Made by a program: the position numbers and the translations under genes
Shown here: piece after piece, positions 45,293 to 54,105 of the stretch
Numbering within the stretch: position 1 is the first letter of the stretch
Layout: each line of letters opens with the position of its first letter
Assembly: GCF_010646885.2 (NCBI RefSeq)
Contig: NZ_CP050700.1
Location: forward strand, 6,144,001 to 6,208,000
Length of the DNA: 64,000 bases
Source of the DNA: Desulfopila sp. IMCC35008
GTDB taxonomy: Bacteria > Desulfobacterota > Desulfobulbia > Desulfobulbales > Desulfocapsaceae
Direction: 5' to 3'
The notes under the pieces: generated by a model
Seen by the model: the letters and a program-made list of their open reading frames with translations, nothing else
What the model was told of the DNA's origin: nothing
Database searches by the model: none

Positions 45293-46123
45293 CTAGACAT
45301 AATGTCTGTACCATACGGTCATGCTTTGAATGCTCCCGCCTATCTGGGTGTTATTTATAAGAAGACCGGAGTAGGTGTAACCACAGTTCTGGAAAACCCT
45401 GTTCATGCCATAAGAAGTGGCCCGGGCAATGGTAAAGGCGGTCAGAATACCTGAGCTGCAGGCCACTTGGTCCATATGCCTGAGCAAGCAGGCTGCCAAT
45501 CCTTTTCCACGCCAGCTCGGAATTGTCGCAAAGTCCGTCATCTCGGCATATTTGTCTGCCTCATTTGATTCTATAGCAGCTGCTGCAACGATCTTTTTTT
45601 CCTCGCGTATACAGTAGTATTGTACATTTTGCCTCATAGTTTGATGTAAATATACTGCGTCAAAAACAGGGAAAGGATAACTCTCAAAAAGGTTACGGTA
45701 AAAAATGGACAGTTCTTCAGCGTCTGCAGTCGTGCACAACTCTACTGGGAATTGAGGGATACTCCCTGCATTCCCTTTAATTTCTGTTTTCCCATGCTTT
45801 ATGATTCTCAGCAGATTGGTAAAGTCCTCGTCTGTTCTTTGTCTGTCAAAAAAAAATTTTGATACAAAGCAGCAAGCTGTTTTTCCGGAGTAAAAAAGGG
45901 GTATATCCGCTTCTTTGATATATCCTGCAGACAGGAATTGTTGCCTGCTGGTAGAAGGGATCTTCGCAAATATCTTCCCGTACCCGTTCGTTTTTGCCAG
46001 CTGTTCCAGTTGCGGTAATAAGACACCTGTCCGATCAGCAGCAAGACGCAGGACATAGACCCGGTTGTTGTGAGGACCATGCTGAACAGTCGAACCGTAT
46101 ATGTTTTCCAGTAGATCAACCAT
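45293..46123 (-). CDS. AblB-type beta-lysine N-acetyltransferase family protein
   Basis: 276 residues. The N-terminal half has the AblB-specific sequence GYGKIFAKIPSTSRQQFLSAGYIKEADIPLFYSGKTACCFVSKFF, and the C-terminal half is GNAT with DFATIPSWRGKGLAACLLRHMDQVA and RATSYGMNRVFQNCGYTYSG. AblB acetylates beta-lysine, made by lysine 2,3-aminomutase (AblA), to the osmolyte N-epsilon-acetyl-beta-lysine. Here the nearest KamA/AblA homologue (54106) has no lysine-recognition acids, so the substrate may be a different beta-amino acid. It is the last gene of the minus-strand cluster beginning at potB. No clear ribosome site was seen. Confidence 0.8.
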   Translation of the reverse strand: MVDLLENIYGSTVQHGPHNNRVYVLRLAADRTGVLLPQLEQLAKTNGYGKIFAKIPSTSRQQFLSAGYIKEADIPLFYSGKTACCFVSKFFFDRQRTDEDFTNLLRIIKHGKTEIKGNAGSIPQFPVELCTTADAEELSIFYRNLFESYPFPVFDAVYLHQTMRQNVQYYCIREEKKIVAAAAIESNEADKYAEMTDFATIPSWRGKGLAACLLRHMDQVACSSGILTAFTIARATSYGMNRVFQNCGYTYSGLLINNTQIGGSIQSMTVWYRHYV

Positions 46124-46171
46124 GGCCTCAGAATACCAATGAATATATCCTTTGTCAGGAATGAAAAAGTG

Positions 46172-47794
46172 TTAAAAATTCCGGTATACAATCTTGCCGT
46201 CAAAGAGTGTCATGTCAACCTGGGACTTGAGTATGTCATCTGGTTGGGTGGAGAGAAAATCACGACTGAAAACAGCAAGATCTGCCCTGCTGTTCAAAGC
46301 GATACTGCCCAGGTCTTTGGCACCGTGTACCATAGCCGGCACTGAAGTATAGGCCTTTACTGCTTCCGATACCATTACCCGGGATTCGGGATACCAACCT
46401 GCTAAAGGAGTACCGTCCTGCCGTTGTCTGGTGACAGCCGCATGAATACCAAGCAAAGGGTCTGGGTCGCAAACAGGACAATCCGAGCTGAACATGACGG
46501 GTAGACCGGTATCCATCAGCCGTCGAAAAGAATAGGCCCAGGCTCCCTGGTCACCAAGTGCCGTGTCAATAAGGTTTATATCAAGGAGCATATTGGCCGG
46601 CGTGACACCAAGAGCAAGGGGCATCTTGCCGAGACGATTGACATCCTCGGGGCGGATTACCTGTAAGTGTTCAATACGGTGTGGGTAACAGAGATTGACA
46701 GAATTGCATTTGTGTTTCTGCTCATACAGCCTCTCAAAAATAGTAATCACTTCACGATTAGCCCTATCCCCTATCGCATGCACCATTACCGACAGGCCTG
46801 CGGCGTCCGCTTTCTGGATTTCATCGGCAAGTTCAGACATATCTATCAAGGGCATACCCCGATCCGCATCAAGATATGGGTCAACCATCCAGGCGGTTCG
46901 TGCACCGACACCGCCGTCTGTAAAAAACTTTACATGACCGATCCGAAGCCGGTCATTCCCAAAGCCGGTACGGATTCCTAAATTGATGATGTCATCCAGC
47001 CGATGACCGGGAAGTGTTACCCAACTGCGAAGCCCAAGCTGCTTGCTGCTGTCCAGCTCCTGAAATGTCTGGAGTGCACTGCCGCCGTCATTGTCATCCA
47101 TCAGGCGAATATCGTGAATCCCGGTAATGCCGAGGCGATAAAGCACATCGGTTGCCTCTTTGTAAGCTATAGCTACCTGATCAGTTTTGGGAGGATCTAT
47201 CACATCCCGAATCAGGTTGATAGCCAGTTCTCTCAGTATTCCGTTTGGTTCTCCACTTTCATCCCGTTCAATGCGCCCCTGTGGCGGATCCGGTGTCCCA
47301 GCTTGAATATGAGCCTTCTTCAGGGCAGCGGAATTGGCTACAGCGAGATGCAGGTCGCAACGCCAAAGCACGACCGGGTTATCTGGAGCAACACTATCAA
47401 GAATCTCCCGGGTCGGCATTCTTCGTTCCTGCCAGTCCGTCTCGTTCCATCCCTGCCCGGTTACCCATTGCCCCCGGTCCCGAACAGACACCTCCCTGGC
47501 CACACAGGCCAGCAACTCTTCCAGGCTTGTGATTTGGCTCAGCTGCAGTTCACGCCTCTTGAGAGCCCACTCATGGAAATGTATATGGGTATCAATGAAC
47601 CCCGGAAGTACCAGCCTGCCCTCGAGGTCTATACTCACGGTTCCCCGTCCTGCCAATTCCCTTACCTGATCATTTGAGCCTGTTGCAACGATACGCCCGT
47701 TGAGTACAGCGAGACTTTTCACGGAAAGATTATTTCCTGTGCTCCCGTTATAAAGGATTATATCAGGGGTCCGGGCGGTATATGGTGTGTTCAT
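46172..47794 (-). CDS. YtcJ-like metal-dependent amidohydrolase
   Basis: 540 residues of the amidohydrolase superfamily (YtcJ/Amidohydro_3 type). Metal-binding HIHFHEW follows GFIDT, and later motifs include KFFTDGGVGARTAWM, VMVHAIGDRANREV, RIEHLQVI and MFSSDCPVCDPDPL, ending with the urease-like ADLAVFSRDFL. These enzymes hydrolyse amide, ester or lactam bonds. The start overlaps the racemase stop by four bases (ATGA), so it is part of the transport/racemase operon. It may remove an acyl group or open a ring in the transported compound. Confidence 0.85.
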   Translation of the reverse strand: MNTPYTARTPDIILYNGSTGNNLSVKSLAVLNGRIVATGSNDQVRELAGRGTVSIDLEGRLVLPGFIDTHIHFHEWALKRRELQLSQITSLEELLACVAREVSVRDRGQWVTGQGWNETDWQERRMPTREILDSVAPDNPVVLWRCDLHLAVANSAALKKAHIQAGTPDPPQGRIERDESGEPNGILRELAINLIRDVIDPPKTDQVAIAYKEATDVLYRLGITGIHDIRLMDDNDGGSALQTFQELDSSKQLGLRSWVTLPGHRLDDIINLGIRTGFGNDRLRIGHVKFFTDGGVGARTAWMVDPYLDADRGMPLIDMSELADEIQKADAAGLSVMVHAIGDRANREVITIFERLYEQKHKCNSVNLCYPHRIEHLQVIRPEDVNRLGKMPLALGVTPANMLLDINLIDTALGDQGAWAYSFRRLMDTGLPVMFSSDCPVCDPDPLLGIHAAVTRQRQDGTPLAGWYPESRVMVSEAVKAYTSVPAMVHGAKDLGSIALNSRADLAVFSRDFLSTQPDDILKSQVDMTLFDGKIVYRNF

Positions 47795-48828
47795 AATAAA
47801 AAACCTTCGGGGAAAGGGTCCCGGTCATCAACCACAAATTGGTGATATCCGGTTATTCTGGCACTTCCCCTGATGTTTGCAGTAACGGCGGGAAAAGTAC
47901 CGATAGGAGCTGCTCCCCTGATCTGGCCGGTAAAAAATGTTCCCAGTGGACTGCGATTTCTATATTGGTCCCCGAACGCAAGTCTTCCCTTGTGGTGAAG
48001 CAGGGTCATCTTCGCGCTGGTGCCGGTGCCGCATGGCGAACGGTCCATATGGGATGCTCCATAGACCACAACACTTGAACCTTCCCCGGCTTCAGGGCCT
48101 TCATCATAGAACTCCACTACATCGATTGTTTCGACCTCGGGCCGCTGCGGATGATGGACTTTGAGCTGCTGATTTGCCGCCTCGATAATTGCCATGCCAA
48201 GGCGAGTCAATTTCCTGCTTTCTGCCGGATGAAGTTTCAGGCCAGCAGTTTTTGCGGAAATCATAATAAAAAATCCCCCTACACAGACAAGGTCCCCACT
48301 TAACGCACCAAAACCAGGTACATCTATTTTGCAGTTGGTATCGAAAACAAAGGAGGGGACCATGTCGATACCAACCGATACGACCTTCCCATGTTCGACA
48401 TTCGCGTGGGCCTCAATTGGACCTGATGGCGTATCTACAGTAACAACTGATTGACCATCTTGAAGTGTGATAGCTCCTGTTTCTGCAAGGGTTGTTACCG
48501 CCCCTATCGTCGCATGTCCGCACAGGTAGGGATAGCGCTGTGCATCCATATAAATCAAACCGAAATCAGCTTGCTTGCTGACCGGTTCGGTAACGGCTGC
48601 CGCAAACATGTCCCGATGCCCACGAGGTTCCATGGTCAGTATCTTGCGCACATGATCGTATTGTTTTGCAAATGCAGTTCTTTTTTCCCGCATCGTAGCA
48701 CCCTGCGGTTCATCAAATCCGCTGATGATCAACCTGGTCGGTTCACCCTGGGTATGGGAGTCTACCGTCACGATCCTCTCAGGGTAGCAATTCATGAAAC
48801 CTTTCTGCATCCGGTCTGCACGTACCAT
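47791..48828 (-). CDS. Proline racemase/4-hydroxyproline epimerase-family protein
   Basis: 345 residues from the ATG at 48828, which follows AAGGAGG. Both catalytic cysteines are kept: the first in YLCGHATIG, the second in SPCGTGTSAK. That pattern fits a two-base racemase or 2-epimerase and not the dehydratase relatives, which have Thr. Members interconvert L/D-proline, 4-hydroxyproline or related cyclic amino acids. It is placed after potA-like and before the amidohydrolase, suggesting that the transported compound is, or becomes, such an amino acid. The genes that would complete hydroxyproline breakdown are not in the window. Confidence 0.88.
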   Translation of the reverse strand: MVRADRMQKGFMNCYPERIVTVDSHTQGEPTRLIISGFDEPQGATMREKRTAFAKQYDHVRKILTMEPRGHRDMFAAAVTEPVSKQADFGLIYMDAQRYPYLCGHATIGAVTTLAETGAITLQDGQSVVTVDTPSGPIEAHANVEHGKVVSVGIDMVPSFVFDTNCKIDVPGFGALSGDLVCVGGFFIMISAKTAGLKLHPAESRKLTRLGMAIIEAANQQLKVHHPQRPEVETIDVVEFYDEGPEAGEGSSVVVYGASHMDRSPCGTGTSAKMTLLHHKGRLAFGDQYRNRSPLGTFFTGQIRGAAPIGTFPAVTANIRGSARITGYHQFVVDDRDPFPEGFLL

Positions 48829-48957
48829 ACCTTTCCTCCTTAATTACCTGGTCTGTCAATCGGATAAAAAAAACTGAAAAAGGCAGGATGGCTTTCTCAG
48901 GTTTCCTGATGATACCTATGCAAGATCCTTAGTTAAACGAACTCCGATAAGTCTACA

Positions 48958-50034
48958 TCACTGAAGAGGGATAAGGTGACAATGGCTTGGTGCGACCTGT
49001 ACACAAACATCATCCCCTACCTTGTAAATTCGGGTTCTCATCATAGAAATAACATGAATTTCACGGCCATTGGCGAGTTGAATGAAATAACTTACCTCAC
49101 CTCCCATATAGCTTCGGTCTATGATGCGTCCTTCAAAGAAATTGGCAGTTATATCATGCTCAAACTCTTCGGGTAAATACACATCGAAGCGCTGAGCCCT
49201 TACAACCAGCTCTACCTTGTCTCCTTCCTTGAACCGTCCTTTGTTCAGGGCCAGCAGGTTCTCACCGGTTTCTATCTTGACCTTCACAGTATCATCTTTC
49301 ACATCCACTATCTGCCCGCCGATGAAATTGGAGTGGCCAAGGAAGTCAGCGACAAAATGATTTACCGGTTCGTTATATACCTCCTGAGGTCCGCCTTCCT
49401 GCTGCTTTCGTCCCTCTTTCATCACCACGATTTTATGGGACATGCTGAGTGCCTCCCGCTGATCGTGGGTGACAAAAATAGTCGTTACACCAAGCTCCTG
49501 TTGAAGGTTGTCTATTTCCCGCCGCATCTCCTCACGTAAATTTTCATCCAGAGCTGAAAGTGGTTCATCCATAAGCAGGACATTCGGCTCAATGACAATG
49601 GCCCGAGCCATGGCAATCCGCTGCTGCTGGCCACCGGAAAGCTGGCTTGGCATGCGGTTTTCCACGCCGGGAAGCCGCACCATCTCCAGCGCACTGGCAA
49701 CTTTCTCCCGCATCTCCTTCTTTGAGACATTACGGTATTTCAAGCCGAAGGCTACATTGTCGAATATCGTTTTATGGGGAAAGAGGGCATAGTTCTGGAA
49801 AATCATTCCCAGATTTCTTTTGTGGATGGGAATATCGTTAACCCGCACCCCATTGATGAAAATATCACCTTCGGTCGGATCCTCCAGCCCTGCAAGCATA
49901 CGCAGGAGGGTTGTCTTGCCACAGCCTGAAGGTCCGAGGAGGGTAACAAGGTGCCCCTCTTCAATATCAAGATTCATCTTTTCAACAGCAACCACATTAC
50001 CGAATCGTTTATAGATCCCTTTAAACTGCACCAT
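48958..50034 (-). CDS. Spermidine/putrescine-type ABC transporter ATPase (PotA-like)
   Basis: 358 residues from the ATG at 50034; an in-frame TTG 75 bp earlier would add a non-conserved stretch. Walker A GPSGCGKTT, signature QLSGGQQQRIAMARA, Walker B LLMDEPLSALD, and a C-terminal TOBE-like regulatory domain (about 240-355). It energises the PotBC-like permease with the PotD-like binding protein. In the Pot family the ligand may be a polyamine, but also other small amino compounds, opines or betaines. It is fourth in the order B-C-D-A. Confidence 0.9.
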   Translation of the reverse strand: MVQFKGIYKRFGNVVAVEKMNLDIEEGHLVTLLGPSGCGKTTLLRMLAGLEDPTEGDIFINGVRVNDIPIHKRNLGMIFQNYALFPHKTIFDNVAFGLKYRNVSKKEMREKVASALEMVRLPGVENRMPSQLSGGQQQRIAMARAIVIEPNVLLMDEPLSALDENLREEMRREIDNLQQELGVTTIFVTHDQREALSMSHKIVVMKEGRKQQEGGPQEVYNEPVNHFVADFLGHSNFIGGQIVDVKDDTVKVKIETGENLLALNKGRFKEGDKVELVVRAQRFDVYLPEEFEHDITANFFEGRIIDRSYMGGEVSYFIQLANGREIHVISMMRTRIYKVGDDVCVQVAPSHCHLIPLQ

Positions 50035-50145
50035 GGGCTGTTTCTCGCTGCCTTCCAATGTGACGATCTCCCTGATTCGTAAGAACAAATAGCGGGAACA
50101 TCGGACCAAACCGACTGCTCCCGCTTCGTTTAACGCTTTTAAATT

Positions 50146-51309
50146 TTAGCTGCCGGCTTTAATCCTGTCCCATTTTTCAGTCCATTCAACCTGATTTGCA
50201 TTCCAGTAGGCAGGATCGGCGAAAAGATAACCGTCCAGCTTTCCGGTAGGATCGAACGCAGGCATTTTGGCTATTTTATCAGTCAACTCCACCTTGGTGG
50301 GATCAAGGCTCGGTGGATAATTCTGGCCCTCGGCCACAGCGATGGCCGCTGCAGGATCAAGCATGAAGTTCAACAGCTGCTGGGCAACATCCATATCCGT
50401 CCCTTTCATGACAAAAAGATACTCCATCCATGAGTAGGTCCCTTTAGGGGAGAGGTAGCCGATGGGATGCCCTTCCTGCTGCAGGGCCGCAACCCGTCCG
50501 GACCAGGCAACCGTTGCATAGATCTCTTCATTCGCGAGCAGGCTCATTAGTTCAGCACCTGAGCCCCAGTATTTTTTCATCAGTCCTCGCTGTTCCCGCA
50601 GAGCTTCCCAGACGGCTTTGAGGTCTTTGATATCATTGGGGCTCTGGCCGGTGTGCAAGGCTGCGTACCACATATTGGTCCTGAAATCGCCTTCCCAGCT
50701 GCCAAGCTTGCCCTTTAATTCCGGATCCCATAACAATGAGGCTCCGAGTTTCTCGGCTTTTTCCTTACTTATATGCTTGGTATTGTAGGCGATTCCGGTC
50801 TGGCCAAGATCGTAGGGTACTGCCGAGAGGGTTCCATTGGTAATAGCACGCAGGGGCTTTAACATTGACTCCATAACGTTTTTAAGGTTTGGAATCTTCG
50901 ATTCATCCAATACGGAGGCGAAACCAAGTTCGGTATAACGCGCGTAATCAAACACTGCACTCAGGTGGGCGATGTTAAATTCACCACCAGGTGGGTAGGA
51001 TGCCTTGACGCGGGTCAGAAACGAGTTCATATCACCGAACTCGCCGTCAATAACCTTTATCCCGGTTGCCTCTGTAAAGGGCTTAAAGGCATGTTTACGG
51101 AAAGCTTCTGAGACACTCCCGCCCCAGCCGTCAAACCGAATGGATTGAGCGGCCCAGGCTTCGCGGATCGCTCCACCGAACGGAGAGCCAAGCAATCCTA
51201 TTGTGGCTCCGGCCATGGTGATATACTTCATAAAATGGCGCCGACTTACCTTGCCTTCCAGGTAAGCTTCATGTACTCGATCCAGTTTCTCTTTCGTTAC
51301 AATGCTCAT
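50146..51309 (-). CDS. Spermidine/putrescine-type periplasmic binding protein with Tat signal
   Basis: 387 residues from the ATG at 51309, preceded by GGAGGAG. The N-terminus carries a twin-arginine signal (SRRHFMK, then a hydrophobic stretch to AWA). The mature protein is a type II binding fold: IRFDGWGGSVSEAFRKHAFKPFTEATGIKV, ending with AYWNANQVEWTEKWDRIKAGS. Related to PotD but not close enough to predict a polyamine. Tat export suggests folding before secretion. The gene sits between potC-like and potA-like. Confidence 0.88.
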   Translation of the reverse strand: MSIVTKEKLDRVHEAYLEGKVSRRHFMKYITMAGATIGLLGSPFGGAIREAWAAQSIRFDGWGGSVSEAFRKHAFKPFTEATGIKVIDGEFGDMNSFLTRVKASYPPGGEFNIAHLSAVFDYARYTELGFASVLDESKIPNLKNVMESMLKPLRAITNGTLSAVPYDLGQTGIAYNTKHISKEKAEKLGASLLWDPELKGKLGSWEGDFRTNMWYAALHTGQSPNDIKDLKAVWEALREQRGLMKKYWGSGAELMSLLANEEIYATVAWSGRVAALQQEGHPIGYLSPKGTYSWMEYLFVMKGTDMDVAQQLLNFMLDPAAAIAVAEGQNYPPSLDPTKVELTDKIAKMPAFDPTGKLDGYLFADPAYWNANQVEWTEKWDRIKAGS

Positions 51310-51341
51310 CAGTTCTCTCCTCCATGATGGGTTGTGGTTTA

Positions 51342-52136
51342 TCACCTTACCTTCGACAATTTTCGTGACAGGTAACCGGCAAGCAGCGGTGTGGTAACAG
51401 TGAGAACGATCATTACCGTACCGAGTGCATTGATTTCAGGGCTTATCGAATTTCTCAGCATGCTGAAAATCTTGACGGGAACGGTCTGGTTTTGGGCAGT
51501 GGCCCAAAACAGTGTTGCCGTAATGTCATCAAAGGAAATGGTGAAAGCAAATAGGGCGCCAGCCAGGATGGCCGGCAACAAAAGTGGTAGCGTCACCTCT
51601 CTGAACGTCTGGAATGCATTGGCTCCGAGTGACTTTGCAGCCTCTTCGTACTCTTTTTTAATACCGACCAGGCGGGCTTGTACAATCAACAGTACATAGG
51701 GAAGTGTCAGCACGACATGGCCGATCAGCAGCAGACCAAAACTTTTAGGCATTTGCAGAAAGCGCAAAAACAGCAGTAATGCAACACCGAGTACTACTTC
51801 CGGAATCATTATGGGGGACAGGAGCAGGGTGTTTAAGGTGTTTTTTCCGGGGAAATCAAAACGAATAAAGGCGAGAGCTGCCAGGATGCCTATTGCTGTT
51901 GATATTACTGCCGTCAGTGAACCAAGGATAAGGGAGTTTTTGAATGCCTCAAGAATCGATTCGTTCTGGGCCAGTTTAATAAACCAGCGGAAGCTCACGC
52001 CTTCCATTGGAAAAATCCCGAACTGCTTGGGGTTAAAAGCCAGTACGACAACAACCACGATAGGCGCAAAAAGAAAAATATAGACAAGCAGAGTGTGAAT
52101 TTTAATGAATGTCCACCCCAAAGATGACTGCTTCAT
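51342..52136 (-). CDS. ABC permease, PotC-like
   Basis: 264 residues, six membrane spans, with the EAA loop EYEEAAKSLGANAFQTFREVTLPLLLPAILAG. Second permease of the cluster's importer. It starts 3 bp after potB-like ends. The binding-protein gene starts 32 bp past its stop. Confidence 0.92.
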   Translation of the reverse strand: MKQSSLGWTFIKIHTLLVYIFLFAPIVVVVVLAFNPKQFGIFPMEGVSFRWFIKLAQNESILEAFKNSLILGSLTAVISTAIGILAALAFIRFDFPGKNTLNTLLLSPIMIPEVVLGVALLLFLRFLQMPKSFGLLLIGHVVLTLPYVLLIVQARLVGIKKEYEEAAKSLGANAFQTFREVTLPLLLPAILAGALFAFTISFDDITATLFWATAQNQTVPVKIFSMLRNSISPEINALGTVMIVLTVTTPLLAGYLSRKLSKVR

Positions 52137-52139
52137 TTC

Positions 52140-53006
52140 TTACTTTCCCTCAAAGGTCTTGAAGATCTGGTTAATGCCCATGTAACGGTTGTAGGTCCAC
52201 ACGATGACAAACAAGAGGGACAACAGTATGACACTGATGGCGGAACCAAAGGGCCAGTCGAGCGTATTTATGACCCGCTTGAAGATAAGGTTTGCAATCA
52301 TGTCGTTTCCCGGGCCGCCGAGAATCATCGGCGGAAGATAGGTGCCGGCAGTTAAAACAAAAACCAGTAAGCTCCCTGCACTGACGCCAGGCAGACTCAA
52401 CGGCAGCGTCACTTCCCTGAAGGCCTGCCACTCTGTACATCCCATACTGCGGGCAGCTTCGAGCAGACTCTTATCGATCCCTTCAAGACTCACATAGATG
52501 TTCAGGACCATGAAAGGCAGCAGGTACATAAGCAGTCCCATAAGCACCGTGAATTCATTGTAAAGCATGGAAATCGGCTCATCGATAACTCCTGTGAACA
52601 GCAGGAAGTGGTTGATGAGGCCTGAATCACCCATGATGTTGATCCAGCTCATTGTCCTGATAATAAAACTCACCCAGAAAGGGAGCATGATGAGCAACAG
52701 GAAAACCTGCTTATAACGACTGGTACTCCGATAGAAAAAATATGCCGGGACATAGCCCATGAGGATACAGAGAATGACCGTTTCCAGCGAAATCCTGATG
52801 GTTCGCAGGAGGATACCGGGATAAAAGAAGTCCTCAAAAAATTTTGCATAATTCCCGAACTGGAAAGCTGGAATATCCGCTCCGCTTGGAGCGCGGAGCC
52901 AGAAACTGTACACGACGATGAAGCAAACAGGGATGACCAGGAGAAAAAATACTGCACTCAGAGAGGGTGCCAGGAGGGCAAAGGGTTTCCAGTTTTCTGA
53001 CTTCAT
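52140..53006 (-). CDS. ABC permease, PotB-like
   Basis: 288 residues from the ATG at 53006, which follows GGGGGAG; an upstream in-frame start would add an unconserved 16 residues. Six spans, with the EAA loop LLEAARSMGCTEWQAFREVTLPLSLPGVSAG. First gene of the minus-strand operon, 178 bp downstream of the IclR gene. Substrate inferred only from operon neighbours. Confidence 0.9.
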   Translation of the reverse strand: MKSENWKPFALLAPSLSAVFFLLVIPVCFIVVYSFWLRAPSGADIPAFQFGNYAKFFEDFFYPGILLRTIRISLETVILCILMGYVPAYFFYRSTSRYKQVFLLLIMLPFWVSFIIRTMSWINIMGDSGLINHFLLFTGVIDEPISMLYNEFTVLMGLLMYLLPFMVLNIYVSLEGIDKSLLEAARSMGCTEWQAFREVTLPLSLPGVSAGSLLVFVLTAGTYLPPMILGGPGNDMIANLIFKRVINTLDWPFGSAISVILLSLLFVIVWTYNRYMGINQIFKTFEGK

Positions 53007-53184
53007 GGTCTCCCCCTTTGTATCTCTGTCATAAAATACGTATCGCCTGTCCATCCTGGTCTCAACTTACCGGAATTGTCTGCAGTTCCTGTCAGTTGAT
53101 ATTTCCATTCGGTATTTCGCAAATAATGTGAAAGCATATCCTTATTAATAAATCGGTTGACCAGGGTGTTTATCCCTTTTTAGA

Positions 53185-53973
53185 TTATTTGACAATCATG
53201 TCCGGTGAGGAAAACTCTGACAATCTGTTTGCAGTCTCCTTCACCAGTCCAGAGTACTTTTCCTCTATCTCTGAACCAGTGTGTTCCATGGTAGAGAAAT
53301 CGAAGGAGACAGCACCCACTCCAGTCCCACTTACAGGATCATATATCGGTGCTGCTATGGCCAGCAGTCCAGGAAGATACTCTTCATCTGTTGTGGCAAA
53401 CTGTTTCGTTTTTGCAGTTGATATTTCTTGGAGCAAAGTGTCTCTGTCAGTAATGGTCTTGTTGGTTCGAGCCTTAAGTTCCATTGCATGTACCCGCTCC
53501 CTGAGCAGGTCATCCGGGAACGTTGAGAGATAGGCTTTGCCAAGAGCCGTGGTATGAAAAGAATTTTCAGTTGAATCGGGCAGGCTGTAGGTAAATGTCT
53601 CTTCCGCTTCCCTGTTATAGACGCGGATCAGCGAGATACCGTCGGCAAAGGCTACTTCTATACTGATATTGTGCTGGCGGTGCACCTGGTCGACGACTTG
53701 CTTGATCATTTTCAGGTGTCCAGTCGCCCTCAACAGATTGTTACAGAACACCAGGCATTGTGCAGAAGGGCAAATCGCCTTGCTCTTTTCATCTTTCACC
53801 AGGTATCCCATCTCGACCAGGGTATTGATATAGCGATAGGTGGAGGTCATATTCAGGTTTAACCTCCTGGCAATTTCACTCTGGGTCAATATCTTGGTTT
53901 TATGGTCAAACAGGGAAAGCACCCGCAGGCCTTTTTCCAGGGATTTTGAAAAGTAATCTTTTCCTTTTGACAT
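53185..53973 (-). CDS. IclR-family transcriptional regulator
   Basis: 262 residues. N-terminal winged helix (SLEKGLRVLSLFDHKTKILTQSEIARRLNLNMTSTYRYINTLVEMGYLVKD), then the IclR effector domain (about 95-255) with DGISLIRVYNREAEETFTYS and HTTALGKAYLS. IclR regulators respond to small metabolites. The gene lies between the transporter operon downstream on the same strand and the divergent KamA-like gene, so it probably controls both. Direct repeats in the 53974-54105 gap are candidate sites. Confidence 0.92.
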   Translation of the reverse strand: MSKGKDYFSKSLEKGLRVLSLFDHKTKILTQSEIARRLNLNMTSTYRYINTLVEMGYLVKDEKSKAICPSAQCLVFCNNLLRATGHLKMIKQVVDQVHRQHNISIEVAFADGISLIRVYNREAEETFTYSLPDSTENSFHTTALGKAYLSTFPDDLLRERVHAMELKARTNKTITDRDTLLQEISTAKTKQFATTDEEYLPGLLAIAAPIYDPVSGTGVGAVSFDFSTMEHTGSEIEEKYSGLVKETANRLSEFSSPDMIVK

Positions 53974-53998
53974 TATTTTGCCTGGTAATTAATATCGC

Positions 53999-54028
53999 AC
54001 TATAATAGGAATGTGTTTACTATAATAG
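53999..54028. promoter_or_regulatory. Direct repeat in the iclR-kamA divergent promoter
   Basis: ACTATAATAG occurs at 53999-54008 and again at 54019-54028, a spacing of 20 bp, which places both copies on the same face of DNA. Each contains a TATAAT-like core. Possible IclR operator or paired -10 elements; the 132-bp gap is very AT-rich. Confidence 0.55.
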
Positions 54029-54105
54029 TTAACATTACAGATTTATAATTGAATGTAAACGGTTTATTTTACTTTTACAGAATTGTGAAAAATGGAGAGG
54101 AATAG

